Origin: Azonexus sp.
GTDB lineage: Bacteria; Pseudomonadota; Gammaproteobacteria; Burkholderiales; Rhodocyclaceae
DNA length: 8,874 bases
Direction of reading: 5' to 3'
Assembly: GCA_030697085.1 (NCBI GenBank)
Contig: JAUYQT010000072.1
Span: 1 to 8,874 of the forward strand
In this document: piece after piece, positions 1-6,946 of the stretch
How positions within the stretch are numbered: position 1 is the stretch's first letter
Layout: every line of letters begins with the position of its first letter
Translations under genes and position numbers: made by a program
Notes under the pieces: generated by a model
Told to the model about the DNA's origin: nothing
Seen by the model: the letters and a program-made list of their open reading frames with translations, nothing else
Databases searched by the model: none

Positions 1-622
1 CATAAGTCTTATGAGCACAAAAGCTCATCAGATCAACCTTCAGCTTACTCAGGTCAATATCAACTTTGCCGGTGGCCTGCGCTGCATCGACGTGGAAAAT
101 CACACCTTTTTCGCGGCAGATTTCACCGAGTTCAGAAATCGGCTGAATAACACCTACTTCGTTATTGACGAACATCACCGAGGCCAAAACCGTATCCGGG
201 CGAATCGCCGCCTTGAAGACTTCGATATCAAGCAGGCCATTTTCCTGGACATCGAGATAGGTCGCCTCGAAACCCTGGCGCTCCAGTTCGCGCACCGTAT
301 CAAGCACGGCCTTGTGCTCGGTTTTCACGGTGATGATGTGCTTGCCCTTGGTGTTGGCGTAAAAGTTGGCCGCACCCTTGATGGCGAGATTGTTCGATTC
401 AGTAGCGCCCGATGTCCAGACGATTTCCTTTGGATCGGCGCCGACCAGCGCGGCGACTTGCTCACGCGCTTCTTCAACGGCTGCATCAGCCACCCAGCCA
501 AAACTGTGCGAGCGCGACGCCGGATTGCCAAAATGCTCGCAAAGGTAGGGAATCATTTTTTCCGCCACACGCGGGTCGACCGGAGTAGTTGCCGAGTAAT
601 CCAGGTAAATGGGGAGTTTCAT
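1..622 (-). CDS. iscS: Cysteine desulfurase IscS, N-terminal 207 residues (gene continues past the left edge)
   Basis: IscS is a PLP enzyme that converts L-cysteine to L-alanine and passes the persulfide sulfur to the scaffold IscU and other acceptors in the cytoplasm. The ATG is at 620-622. The protein opens [20 protein letters not shown], nearly identical to the start of E. coli IscS. Visible motifs are TSGATESNN (residues 70-78, PLP phosphate loop), TEHK with His103, HVDAAQ with Asp179 and Gln182, and the Schiff-base lysine Lys205 in SFCAHKTY. The C-terminal half with the catalytic cysteine loop lies outside the window. It is the last gene seen of a minus-strand run and starts 25 nt after the stop of a second cysteine desulfurase, so it is very likely co-transcribed under IscR control. 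One oddity is Cys202, where E. coli IscS has Ser (SFSGHK). Identification is very secure because the N-terminus is characteristic of IscS rather than NifS or SufS. Confidence 0.96.
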   Translation of the reverse strand, partial: MKLPIYLDYSATTPVDPRVAEKMIPYLCEHFGNPASRSHSFGWVADAAVEEAREQVAALVGADPKEIVWTSGATESNNLAIKGAANFYANTKGKHIITVKTEHKAVLDTVRELERQGFEATYLDVQENGLLDIEVFKAAIRPDTVLASVMFVNNEVGVIQPISELGEICREKGVIFHVDAAQATGKVDIDLSKLKVDLMSFCAHKTY

Positions 623-647
623 CGTTTTTCTCGCTCAGTCGGGTTGT

Positions 648-1805
648 TTAAACAGCAATTGCTGTCAGTCCTTGCAGGCGTCCGACCGTTAGCTGCAAGG
701 CGTTGATAAATTGGCTTATTTCACTTTCAGTATTACCAGCCCCAAGGCTGACCCGTACGGCCCCACGGGAAATTTCCGGCGCTACGCCCATCGCCCGTAA
801 AACATGCGAAGGCTCAGGATTGGCACTGGAGCAGGCGGCACCACTGGCCACGGCAAAGCCTTCACGATCCAGCTTGCCGACCAGTGTCTCGCCATCAAGA
901 TCGGGGAAGGCAAAATAACTGGTATTCGGTAAACGCGCCGCCTCTGTGGCAAAAATCCGGGCACCCAAGGCGCTTAATCCGGCTTCGAGTTTCGCCTGCA
1001 TGACTCGTAAGCGAACCGATAATTCGGCAACACGTTGCGCTGCAAGTTCCGCTGCGACACCAAATCCGATGATCGCCGGAACATTCTCTGTCCCTGAGCG
1101 CAATCCGCGTTCGTGGCCACCGCCGGCAATCTGCGGCTGCAAGTCAACGCGCTTGTCCAAAATCAGTGCCGCCGCGCCTTTGGGGCCGCCCGCTTTATGC
1201 GCAGAAAGCGTCATCGCTTGTACACCGGCGGTATTCAAGTCACGAAAATCAATTGCCATTTTGCCCAGCGCCTGTACCGCGTCACTATGAAACCAGCCAC
1301 CACCTGGCTTGGCGGCGCTAGCCAATGCGGCAATATCCTGCACAACACCAGTTTCATTGTTCGCTGTCATCACTGAAATCAACTTTGGCCGCGCCAGCAA
1401 GGCATCGGCGTAGTCGGCCAAATTCAGCCTTCCTGAGCCGTCGACCGCAACATGACGGACTTGCCAGCCCTGCCCGGCTAGTTGAGCCGCCGGCTTGATT
1501 ATGCATGGATGCTCAGTGGCACCAATTGCGATCAACCCAGGCTTAAGCGCCGCTGCGGCACCTTTCAGAAATAGATTATTGGCTTCGCTGCCACCACTGG
1601 TAAAAACGACTTCAGTCGGATGGGCATTGACTGCTGCAGCTACCCGTTGACGCGCTTCATCAACTGCCCGACGCGCTGCCCGGCCAAATTCGTGCCGACT
1701 TGACGGGTTGCCAAACTGGCTTTCAAGCCAGGGCAACATGGCCGACAACACCGCGGAATCTAGCGGCGTAGTGGCATTATTGTCGAAGTAAGCAGGCCGA
1801 AACAT
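648..1805 (-). CDS. NifS/IscS-family cysteine desulfurase, second paralogue upstream of iscS
   Basis: This 385-residue PLP-dependent class V aminotransferase-fold enzyme has every residue expected of an active cysteine desulfurase. It has FTSGGSEANN (68-77) for PLP phosphate, ATEHP with His99, HSDAVQ with Asp175 and Gln178 and LSAHK with the Schiff-base Lys204. It also has the catalytic Cys325 in SGAACSS and RVS with Arg351 near the C-terminus. It is clearly diverged from the neighbouring IscS: the N-terminus reads MFRPAYFDNNATTP and the active-site loop reads SGAACSSANPEPSHVL. The length suits a NifS-type protein and is slightly shorter than IscS (about 404). The ATG at 1803-1805 follows the iscR stop by 9 nt, without a strong Shine-Dalgarno, so translation may be coupled. 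Its specific sulfur acceptor is unknown. It could support IscU, a specialised Fe-S or thiolation target, or back up IscS. I give no symbol because NifS and IscS2 names cannot be told apart here. Confidence 0.93.
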   Translation of the reverse strand: MFRPAYFDNNATTPLDSAVLSAMLPWLESQFGNPSSRHEFGRAARRAVDEARQRVAAAVNAHPTEVVFTSGGSEANNLFLKGAAAALKPGLIAIGATEHPCIIKPAAQLAGQGWQVRHVAVDGSGRLNLADYADALLARPKLISVMTANNETGVVQDIAALASAAKPGGGWFHSDAVQALGKMAIDFRDLNTAGVQAMTLSAHKAGGPKGAAALILDKRVDLQPQIAGGGHERGLRSGTENVPAIIGFGVAAELAAQRVAELSVRLRVMQAKLEAGLSALGARIFATEAARLPNTSYFAFPDLDGETLVGKLDREGFAVASGAACSSANPEPSHVLRAMGVAPEISRGAVRVSLGAGNTESEISQFINALQLTVGRLQGLTAIAV

Positions 1806-1814
1806 GGCGATATT

Positions 1815-2321
1815 TCAGAGCACAGAGGCCGTTTTTTCACGGCCGAATTTGATGACGCGCGGCTGCGGCCCCAGTCGACGCATGTCTTCAAGTACTGGGG
1901 CGACAACTGTCAATTTGTGCCTCTGCGTCTCAACGAGTTCGGCCAGCGTGACTGAAGACAGATATTCATACATTTTGAAATTGAGCGTTGACCACAGTTC
2001 ATGGGTCATGCAGCGGTGTTCGTCGTGACAATTCTCACGACCACCGCACTGCGTCGCATCGAGTTGCTCATCAACGGCGCGAATGATGTCTGCCACCGTT
2101 ACCAATTCTAGTGGACGGGCGATACAGTAACCACCGCCGGGACCGCGCACGCTGTCGACCAGCTTGTAGCGACGGAGTTTACCGAATAGTTGCTCAAGAT
2201 AAGACAGTGATATTTTTTGTCGCTCGCTGACACTGGCCAGGGCAACCGGTCCGGCTTCGCCACGCAAGGCAAGATCGATCATTGCTGTGACGGCAAAACG
2301 TCCTTTGGTAGTCAAACGCAT
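1815..2321 (-). CDS. iscR: Fe-S cluster-binding transcriptional regulator IscR (Rrf2 family)
   Basis: IscR is a homodimeric winged-helix regulator. When it carries a [2Fe-2S] cluster it represses the isc operon; the apo form controls other promoters. The 168-residue protein begins MRLTTKGRFAVTAMIDLAL, the typical Rrf2 start, and has the helix-turn-helix segment ISLSYLEQLFGKLR (37-50). The wing is PGGGY (61-65). The cluster ligands Cys92, Cys98, Cys104 and His107 fall at the same residue numbers as in E. coli IscR. Glu43, which in E. coli tunes recognition of type 1 versus type 2 sites, is also present. A good Shine-Dalgarno (GGGAG, about 2329-2333) lies 7 nt before the ATG. Two IscR-type operators sit in the 57-nt gap to cysE, so autoregulation is expected. 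The downstream desulfurase begins 9 nt after the stop. The residues after 150 (RVIKFGREKTASVL) are a variable tail. Confidence 0.97.
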   Translation of the reverse strand: MRLTTKGRFAVTAMIDLALRGEAGPVALASVSERQKISLSYLEQLFGKLRRYKLVDSVRGPGGGYCIARPLELVTVADIIRAVDEQLDATQCGGRENCHDEHRCMTHELWSTLNFKMYEYLSSVTLAELVETQRHKLTVVAPVLEDMRRLGPQPRVIKFGREKTASVL

Positions 2322-2336
2322 CAGGCTCTCCCGCTA

Positions 2337-2361
2337 ATAACCAAGTGATATGGTCAACTAT
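2337..2361 (-). promoter_or_regulatory. Putative type 1 IscR box B (proximal to iscR)
   Basis: Read on the minus strand from 2361, this 25-nt stretch begins ATAGTTGACC and ends CTTGGTTAT. By eye it agrees with about 21 of 25 positions of the type 1 IscR consensus (ATASYYGACT then RWWWYAGTCRRSTAT). It lies just downstream of the -10 region, between box A and the iscR start codon. In E. coli the iscR promoter also carries two type 1 sites, which supports the call. Its weaker right half suggests lower affinity than box A. Confidence 0.72.
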
Positions 2362-2386
2362 ATATAAACCAGACTAAATCAGTCAA
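2359..2386 (-). promoter_or_regulatory. Predicted iscR operon promoter
   Basis: On the minus strand the -35 element TTGACT (2381-2386) and a -10 element TATATA (2359-2364) are separated by 16 nt. An alternative -10, TATAGT (2357-2362), gives an 18-nt spacer. Transcription would start near 2350, leaving a leader of roughly 30 nt before the iscR ATG. The -35 lies inside IscR box A and box B lies over the -10 and start region, which fits repression by holo-IscR. It would drive iscR, both desulfurase genes and probably the rest of isc. Confidence 0.7.
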
Positions 2387-2390
2387 CTAT
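2366..2390 (-). promoter_or_regulatory. Putative type 1 IscR box A, overlapping the cysE stop codon
   Basis: On the minus strand from 2390 this reads ATAGTTGACTGATTTAGTC followed by TGGTTT. It agrees with about 23 of 25 positions of the type 1 IscR consensus; the mismatches are at positions 20 and 24. Its left half contains the likely iscR -35 hexamer TTGACT and also encodes the last residues (IVD) and TGA stop of CysE. Holo-IscR bound here would block RNA polymerase at the iscR promoter. Location, match and the neighbouring iscR gene make this a strong prediction without experimental proof. Confidence 0.85.
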
Positions 2391-3134
2391 TTTGCTCAGG
2401 TACTTTGGATCGAAGTGATCTGCCACCTGGACCTCTTCATCACACTTGACGCCTTGCGCTGACAACTCGCTGATGAGCGACGCCAATCGACGATCGGTTT
2501 CTGCTGCATGGTCGAGTAATCCATGAATGGCCTTGGCTAGCGGATCATCCTGCTCACGGGCGATGGCATAGGCGGAGAACCCCATTTTTTCAGCTTGTGC
2601 CTGACGTTGGCGATTCTGTTCGGCGCTATCAAAAATTCGTGCCGGATTACCCACGGCCGTGGCGCCCGCCGGCACCGGCTTGGTGACGACGGCGTTGGAA
2701 CCAACTTTGGCACCGGCTGAAATGATGATCGGTCCAAGCACCTTGGCGCCGGCACCGACCACAACGCCATTTTCCAGCGTCGGATGGCGCTTTCCCTTAT
2801 TCCACGAGGTGCCGCCCAGCGTCACGCCGTGATAAAGCGTCACGTCGTCGTGAATTTCAGCGGTTTCACCGATCACCACACCCATGCCGTGATCAATAAA
2901 AAAACGGCGACCAATGGTGGCGCCGGGATGAATCTCTATGCCGGTAAAGAAACGAGCGATATGCGCCGTAAAACGCGCCAGCCAGCGCAGTCGATGGCCC
3001 CACAACCAGTGCGCCAGACGGTGCATGATCATGGCATGAATACCAGGGTAGCAGGTGAGCACCTCCCAGGAAGAGCGGGCGGCTGGGTCGCGGTCAAAAA
3101 CCGCACGAATATCTTCACGCAGATACCGAAACAT
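2379..3134 (-). CDS. cysE: Serine O-acetyltransferase CysE
   Basis: CysE transfers acetyl from acetyl-CoA to L-serine to give O-acetylserine, the committed step of cysteine synthesis in the cytoplasm. The 251-residue protein has a short alpha-helical N-terminal part (1-65). A left-handed beta-helix of hexapeptide repeats follows (about 66-168: [44 protein letters not shown]). The catalytic Asp81-His82 is in FIDHG, and GKRHP carries His117, the counterpart of E. coli His193. [14 protein letters not shown] closes the helix. The N-terminal domain is shorter than in E. coli CysE (273 aa), as in the NifP/EpsC-type forms. The tail of about 80 charged residues is long and ends in Asp instead of the Ile that docks E. 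coli CysE into CysK. The ATG at 3132-3134 has an AGGGA ribosome site about 11 nt upstream. cysE next to isc genes is also known from Azotobacter, linking sulfur supply to Fe-S assembly. Confidence 0.95.
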   Translation of the reverse strand: MFRYLREDIRAVFDRDPAARSSWEVLTCYPGIHAMIMHRLAHWLWGHRLRWLARFTAHIARFFTGIEIHPGATIGRRFFIDHGMGVVIGETAEIHDDVTLYHGVTLGGTSWNKGKRHPTLENGVVVGAGAKVLGPIIISAGAKVGSNAVVTKPVPAGATAVGNPARIFDSAEQNRQRQAQAEKMGFSAYAIAREQDDPLAKAIHGLLDHAAETDRRLASLISELSAQGVKCDEEVQVADHFDPKYLSKIVD

Positions 3135-3165
3135 GAAGCTGATTTCCCTATTAAGACGAGGGTGA

Positions 3166-3194
3166 ATTTTAAAATACTCGACTGAATTTGTCAG
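3166..3194 (-). promoter_or_regulatory. Predicted cysE promoter
   Basis: On the minus strand CTGACA (3189-3194, one mismatch to the sigma-70 -35) and TAAAAT (3166-3171, one mismatch to the -10) are 17 nt apart, the ideal spacing. Transcription would start near 3158, giving a leader of about 25 nt that contains the cysE ribosome site. The -35 element directly abuts an inverted repeat (3195-3217), a likely place for a regulator to act. Confidence 0.68.
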
Positions 3195-3217
3195 CTATTT
3201 CCACCAAGTGGAAATAG
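3195..3217. repeat. Perfect inverted repeat, candidate operator between cysE and the divergent pseudogene
   Basis: The arms CTATTTCCAC (3195-3204) and GTGGAAATAG (3208-3217) are perfect reverse complements around a 3-nt CAA centre. No T-run follows on either strand, so it does not look like an intrinsic terminator. It abuts the predicted cysE -35 and ends 10 nt before a TATAAT on the other strand, which is where a dimeric regulator would sit to control a divergent pair. It does not match the type 1 or type 2 IscR motifs as I know them. The regulator is unknown. Confidence 0.75.
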
Positions 3218-3227
3218 GTATCTGTTT

Positions 3228-3233
3228 TATAAT
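3228..3233 (+). promoter_or_regulatory. Possible -10 element of the divergent beta-lactamase-like gene
   Basis: A perfect TATAAT lies about 40 nt before the GTG start of the plus-strand pseudogene. No good -35 is found 15-18 nt upstream; that position falls in the right arm of the inverted repeat, so the promoter would need an activator or is weak. It could also be chance in this AT-rich gap. Confidence 0.35.
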
Positions 3234-3274
3234 CGTTCGTCATTTTTGCAGCACCAACCGAAAGATTTTCACCC

Positions 3275-3771
3275 GTGTCCAGTCGCCTCGCCAGCGCCAT
3301 CCTGTTGCTCGGCGCCTGCGCCACGCCAGCCCCCATCGCTGAAAGTAATCTTCGCGGCGATTATCGCCACACTGAAAATTACCTCGCTTGGCGGGTTGAC
3401 CGCGTGGTGGCCGATAATGAGATCACTGGTATTAGCATTGCATTAATCGACGACCAAAAAGTGATCTGACAAAAAGGTTTCGGCCACGCCGACCTTGAAA
3501 ATAACATCCCAGCAACACCTGAAACCATTTACCGCGCCGGCTCGATTGCTAAGGTATTTACGGCCGCTGCCACCATGCAACTGGCTGAACAGGGCAAGAT
3601 TGACATTGATCAGCCGCTGAGCGCAGCCCTGCCCGAGTTTTCGATCACCAGTTGGTACCGCACGAAGATGGCCTGGGTAGCGGCCGTGGCGACACGCTAC
3701 GTTTTAGTCGTGAAGGCGATGAAGAACGACTGGGATTTTCCGGCTTCCAGATGCGCAAAGTTGCGAACTGA
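3275..3771 (+). pseudogene. Decayed serine beta-lactamase-like (class C/PF00144 fold) lipoprotein gene
   Basis: The reading frame from the GTG at 3275 starts with a short hydrophobic stretch and a lipobox-like LGAC (residues 12-15), suggesting a former periplasmic lipoprotein. It continues with features of the beta-lactamase/serine hydrolase family: ISIALIDDQKVI, then QKGFGHADLENNIPATPETIYRAG, and the nucleophile motif SIAK (Ser90-Lys93). AAATMQLAEQGKIDIDQPL follows. A TGA at 3467-3469 interrupts it where relatives usually carry Trp (VIWQKGFG), so one base change explains the stop. After LPEFSI near 3646 the family sequence ends. A second frame, 3649-3771, encodes GRGDTLRFSREGDEERLGF and SGFQMRKVAN before its own TGA, which looks like the original C-terminus. 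The Tyr and Lys-Thr-Gly regions and some 250 residues are missing, so no active enzyme can be made. It lies divergent to cysE and convergent with dnaE2, 53 nt from its end. Confidence 0.85.
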
Positions 3772-3824
3772 ATTCCGGGCGTGCTTGGCCAGCAACTGAA
3801 CGCTGGCGGCGCTGATCGGTTCAA

Positions 3825-6800
3825 TCAGTGGAAGTCCCGGCTACTGGTTTTCAGGTGCCCCAACCAGGCGGAGAGATCGACCAGCCGCTTGGCGACCAGA
3901 TGCACGACCTCGCCTTCTTTTTGCAACTGGCCATAGACGCCCAGCAGCCTGGCACCGAGCAGTTCACGGCGTTGCTTGTCGACCAGTTCGGGATGGACAA
4001 CAACATTGACCAGCCCGCTTTCATCCTCCAGCGTGACGAAGACAATACCGGTTGCCGTGCCCGGCCGCTGCCGGCCGACGACGATGCCGGCGGCGCGAAT
4101 CAGGGCGCGATGGGCAGAGATTTTCAACTCGGCGGCGCAGACAAAACGGCGTTCGGCCAGATGAGTGCGGAGCAGGCTCAGCGGATGCGCCCGCAAGCTC
4201 AGGCCGAGACTACGGTAATCGGCCACTAGACTTTCACCCATACCAAGCACCGGCAAGTTGTTCGGCGCTTCCGGCACCAACGGCTGGCCATCGAACAAAT
4301 CCCCCTGAATCACGGCGACGACCTTTTCAATACTGGCCGCCCACGCTGCTTGCCGGCGCTGACCGGCCAGGCTGAACAGGGCATCGGCAGCGGCGAGCAG
4401 ATCGAGATCGCGGCGTTGCAGGTTGGCGCGGGTAGTCAGGTCCGTGAGACTGGAAAATGGCCATTTTTTCCGGTCGACCGCAGCAATGCGTTCAGCGGTA
4501 GCTTTGGACAGCCCGCTGATCGTACGCAGGCCGAGGCGCACGGCGCCACATTCTTCAATCCGGCAATCCCAGTCGCTGACGGTGACATCGGGAGGTAAAA
4601 CGGTTACGCCATGCCGACGGGTATCCTGAATCAGCATCGACGGCGAGTAAAAACCCATCGGCTGGCTATTGAGCAGACCGCACAGAAAGGCGGCCGGGTG
4701 GTGACACTTCAACCACGCCGAGGCATAGACCAGCAGCGCGAAGCTGGCGGCATGTGATTCGGGGAAACCGTATTCACCGAAGCCTTGAATCTGCGCGATG
4801 ATGCGCCGGGCGAAGGCTTCCGGCAGGCCATTGGCCGCCATGCCGGCGAGCAGCTTTTGCTCGAAAGGTTCCAGCCCGCCCTTGCGTTTCCAGGCGGCCA
4901 TTGCCCGGCGTAACTGGTCGGCTTCGCCGGGGGTGAAATTGGCGGCAACCACGGCCAGTTGCATGACCTGTTCCTGAAAAATCGGCACGCCGTAGGTGCG
5001 GTTTAGTACGGCGTCGACGGCTGGCGAGATCTGCTCGATGCGCTCCTTTTTTTGCCGCCGCTTCAGGTAGGGATGCACCATGTCACCCTGAATCGGCCCG
5101 GGTCGGACAAGCGCTACTTCGACCACCAGATCGTAAAAATTGCGCGGTTGCAAGCGTGGCAGCATGGCCATCTGGGCCCGCGATTCGACCTGGAAAACCC
5201 CCATGCTGTCGGCCTTGCACAGCATGGCGTAGGTGGCGGGATCTTCGGGCGGAATTTCGTGCATTTTTAGCGGTTGACCGCAGGAGTTACCCACCATCGC
5301 CAGCGTCCGGCGAATTGCCGAGAGCATGCCGAGCGCCAGGATATCGACCGTCATCAGACCCATCGCGTCAATGTCGTCCTTGTCCCATTGAATGACGCTG
5401 CGCTCGGCCATCGCTGCGTTTTCGACCGGAACGAGGCGCGACAATGGCCCGCGTGAAATGACAAAGCCGCCGGTATGCTGAGTCAAATGCCGGGGAAAAC
5501 CGCGCAGCGCTTCGGCCATCGCCAGCCATTTTTCAACGCGTGGCGCAGTGGGGTCGAGGCCGAGTTCGGCGAAGCGTTCGGGCAATTGCTCGCGTTTATC
5601 CCACCAGGCCAGCGAGGCGGTCAGCGCGTTGATCTGGGCAATGCCGAAACCGAGCGCCCGACCGGCATCGCGCAGCGCGCCCTTGGTGCGGTAGGTGATG
5701 ATCGCCGCGGTCAATGCCGCCCGCTCGCGGCCGTATTTTTTGTAGATGTATTGAATGACCTCCTCGCGCCGTTCATGCTCGAAATCGACGTCGATATCCG
5801 GCGGCTCACCGCGCTCTTTCGAAATGAAACGCTCGAACAGCAAGGCGGAACGGGCGGGGTCGACTTCGGTAATACCGAGCGCGTAGCACACCGCCGAATT
5901 GGCCGCCGAGCCGCGCCCCTGACAAAGAATTTTCTGCTCGCGGGCAAAGCAGACAATGTCGTACACCGTCAAAAAATAGGCTTCATAAGTCATTTCGGCG
6001 ATCAACGCCAATTCGTATTCGATGCGCTCGCGAACGCTCTCGGGCACGCCCTCCGGATAACGCCGCAGCAGGCCACGCTCGGTTTCCGCACGTAACCATG
6101 AGGCCGGCGTTTCACCAGCCGGGATAATTTCTTCCGGATATTCGTAACGTAACTCGTCGAGCGAAAACTGGCAGCGCGCCGCGATCTTCAAAGTTTCAGC
6201 CAGCGAGGATGGCGGGTAAAGGCGTGAGAGGCGCAGCCTTGTCCGCAGATGGCGCTCACCGTTCGGAAAGAGCGCATAGCCGGCGTCAAAAACCGTGGTT
6301 TTCAGGCGCAGGGCGGTCAATACATCTTGCAGCGGCCGCCTAGCCCGCAGGTGCATATGCACATCGCCCGTTGCCACCAGCGGCAAACCACTCGCCTCGC
6401 TCAGCGCCTGCAAGGTTTCCAGCCGGGCGGCATCATCCGGCCCGGCGTGGAGTTCGACCGCAATCCAGGCTCGGCCAGGGAAATGTCTGGCCAACCAGAG
6501 CGCATCGGCTGCCGACGGCAGCTCAGGCGGCATCCACAGCACAAGGCAGTCCGGCACCCCGCCGCTGGGTGCAAAGGATTCCAGATCGCCGCGATGCAAG
6601 GTGTATTCGCCCTTCCCGGCCCGTCGTCGAGCTAGTGTAATCAGAGCCGAAAGGTTGCCATAGCCGTGACGGTTACTTGCCAAAAAGACCAGTTTCAGAG
6701 CATCGATTTCAGGGCCAGCATTTGTTTCAATAGCCATCTCACTGCCGACAATGAACTTCAGCCCAGCCTCTTTTGCCGCCAGATGCGCCCGTACGATTCC

Positions 6801-6944
6801 GGCCAGCGAACATTCGTCGGTCAACGCCAGGGCCTTGTAGCCCTGCGCCACCGCTTCCTTGACCAACTCATCCGGATGCGAGGCGCCGCGCAGGAAGGTG
6901 AAATTCGAGAGGCAATGCAACTCGGCGTAATCGGGCAATTCCAT
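3825..6944 (-). CDS. dnaE2: Error-prone DNA polymerase DnaE2 (ImuC)
   Basis: DnaE2 is a C-family polymerase alpha subunit paralogue that carries out mutagenic translesion synthesis after DNA damage, working with ImuA and ImuB. The 1039 residues fit the family. The N-terminal PHP domain begins [18 protein letters not shown] and includes LTDECSLAG (41-49) and TGDVHMH (192-198). The polymerase active site has GRGSAANS (343-350), [10 protein letters not shown] with Asp385 and Asp387, and MTVDILALG with Asp534 as the third carboxylate. All three are kept, so it should be catalytic. A helix-hairpin-helix region ([18 protein letters not shown]) and a C-terminal OB fold ([19 protein letters not shown]) follow. 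An in-frame ATG at 7004 would add 20 residues, but family similarity starts at [10 protein letters not shown] and 6944 lies just 2 nt after the imuB stop, so I chose it. There is no clear Shine-Dalgarno, so translation is probably coupled to imuB. The replicative DnaE is excluded by the cassette context and the size (about 1160 aa for DnaE). Confidence 0.96.
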   Translation of the reverse strand: MELPDYAELHCLSNFTFLRGASHPDELVKEAVAQGYKALALTDECSLAGIVRAHLAAKEAGLKFIVGSEMAIETNAGPEIDALKLVFLASNRHGYGNLSALITLARRRAGKGEYTLHRGDLESFAPSGGVPDCLVLWMPPELPSAADALWLARHFPGRAWIAVELHAGPDDAARLETLQALSEASGLPLVATGDVHMHLRARRPLQDVLTALRLKTTVFDAGYALFPNGERHLRTRLRLSRLYPPSSLAETLKIAARCQFSLDELRYEYPEEIIPAGETPASWLRAETERGLLRRYPEGVPESVRERIEYELALIAEMTYEAYFLTVYDIVCFAREQKILCQGRGSAANSAVCYALGITEVDPARSALLFERFISKERGEPPDIDVDFEHERREEVIQYIYKKYGRERAALTAAIITYRTKGALRDAGRALGFGIAQINALTASLAWWDKREQLPERFAELGLDPTAPRVEKWLAMAEALRGFPRHLTQHTGGFVISRGPLSRLVPVENAAMAERSVIQWDKDDIDAMGLMTVDILALGMLSAIRRTLAMVGNSCGQPLKMHEIPPEDPATYAMLCKADSMGVFQVESRAQMAMLPRLQPRNFYDLVVEVALVRPGPIQGDMVHPYLKRRQKKERIEQISPAVDAVLNRTYGVPIFQEQVMQLAVVAANFTPGEADQLRRAMAAWKRKGGLEPFEQKLLAGMAANGLPEAFARRIIAQIQGFGEYGFPESHAASFALLVYASAWLKCHHPAAFLCGLLNSQPMGFYSPSMLIQDTRRHGVTVLPPDVTVSDWDCRIEECGAVRLGLRTISGLSKATAERIAAVDRKKWPFSSLTDLTTRANLQRRDLDLLAAADALFSLAGQRRQAAWAASIEKVVAVIQGDLFDGQPLVPEAPNNLPVLGMGESLVADYRSLGLSLRAHPLSLLRTHLAERRFVCAAELKISAHRALIRAAGIVVGRQRPGTATGIVFVTLEDESGLVNVVVHPELVDKQRRELLGARLLGVYGQLQKEGEVVHLVAKRLVDLSAWLGHLKTSSRDFH

Positions 6945-6946
6945 GC

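Noticed and set aside
652..665. 14-bp perfect palindrome ACAGCAATTGCTGT near the end of the upstream desulfurase gene
   Set aside because: It has no loop, no T-run and encodes the LTAIAV tail; short enough to be chance, and iscS starts soon after, so a terminator is unlikely.
11..706. Plus-strand open frame of 231 codons opposite iscS
   Set aside because: It is antisense to highly conserved IscS and NifS-type codons, has no recognisable domain and no ribosome site; a shadow of the real genes.
3195..3217. Palindrome as an IscR type 2 site
   Set aside because: The CC/GG spacing inside the palindrome is much shorter than in the type 2 motif.
3788..3807. Possible hairpin GCCAGC/GCTGGC between the convergent pseudogene and dnaE2
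   Set aside because: Only 6 bp with an 8-nt loop and no T-tract on either strand; not convincing as a terminator.
5475..6095. Plus-strand open frame of 206 codons inside dnaE2
   Set aside because: Lies opposite the polymerase active-site region and is explained by codon bias in dnaE2; no family features.
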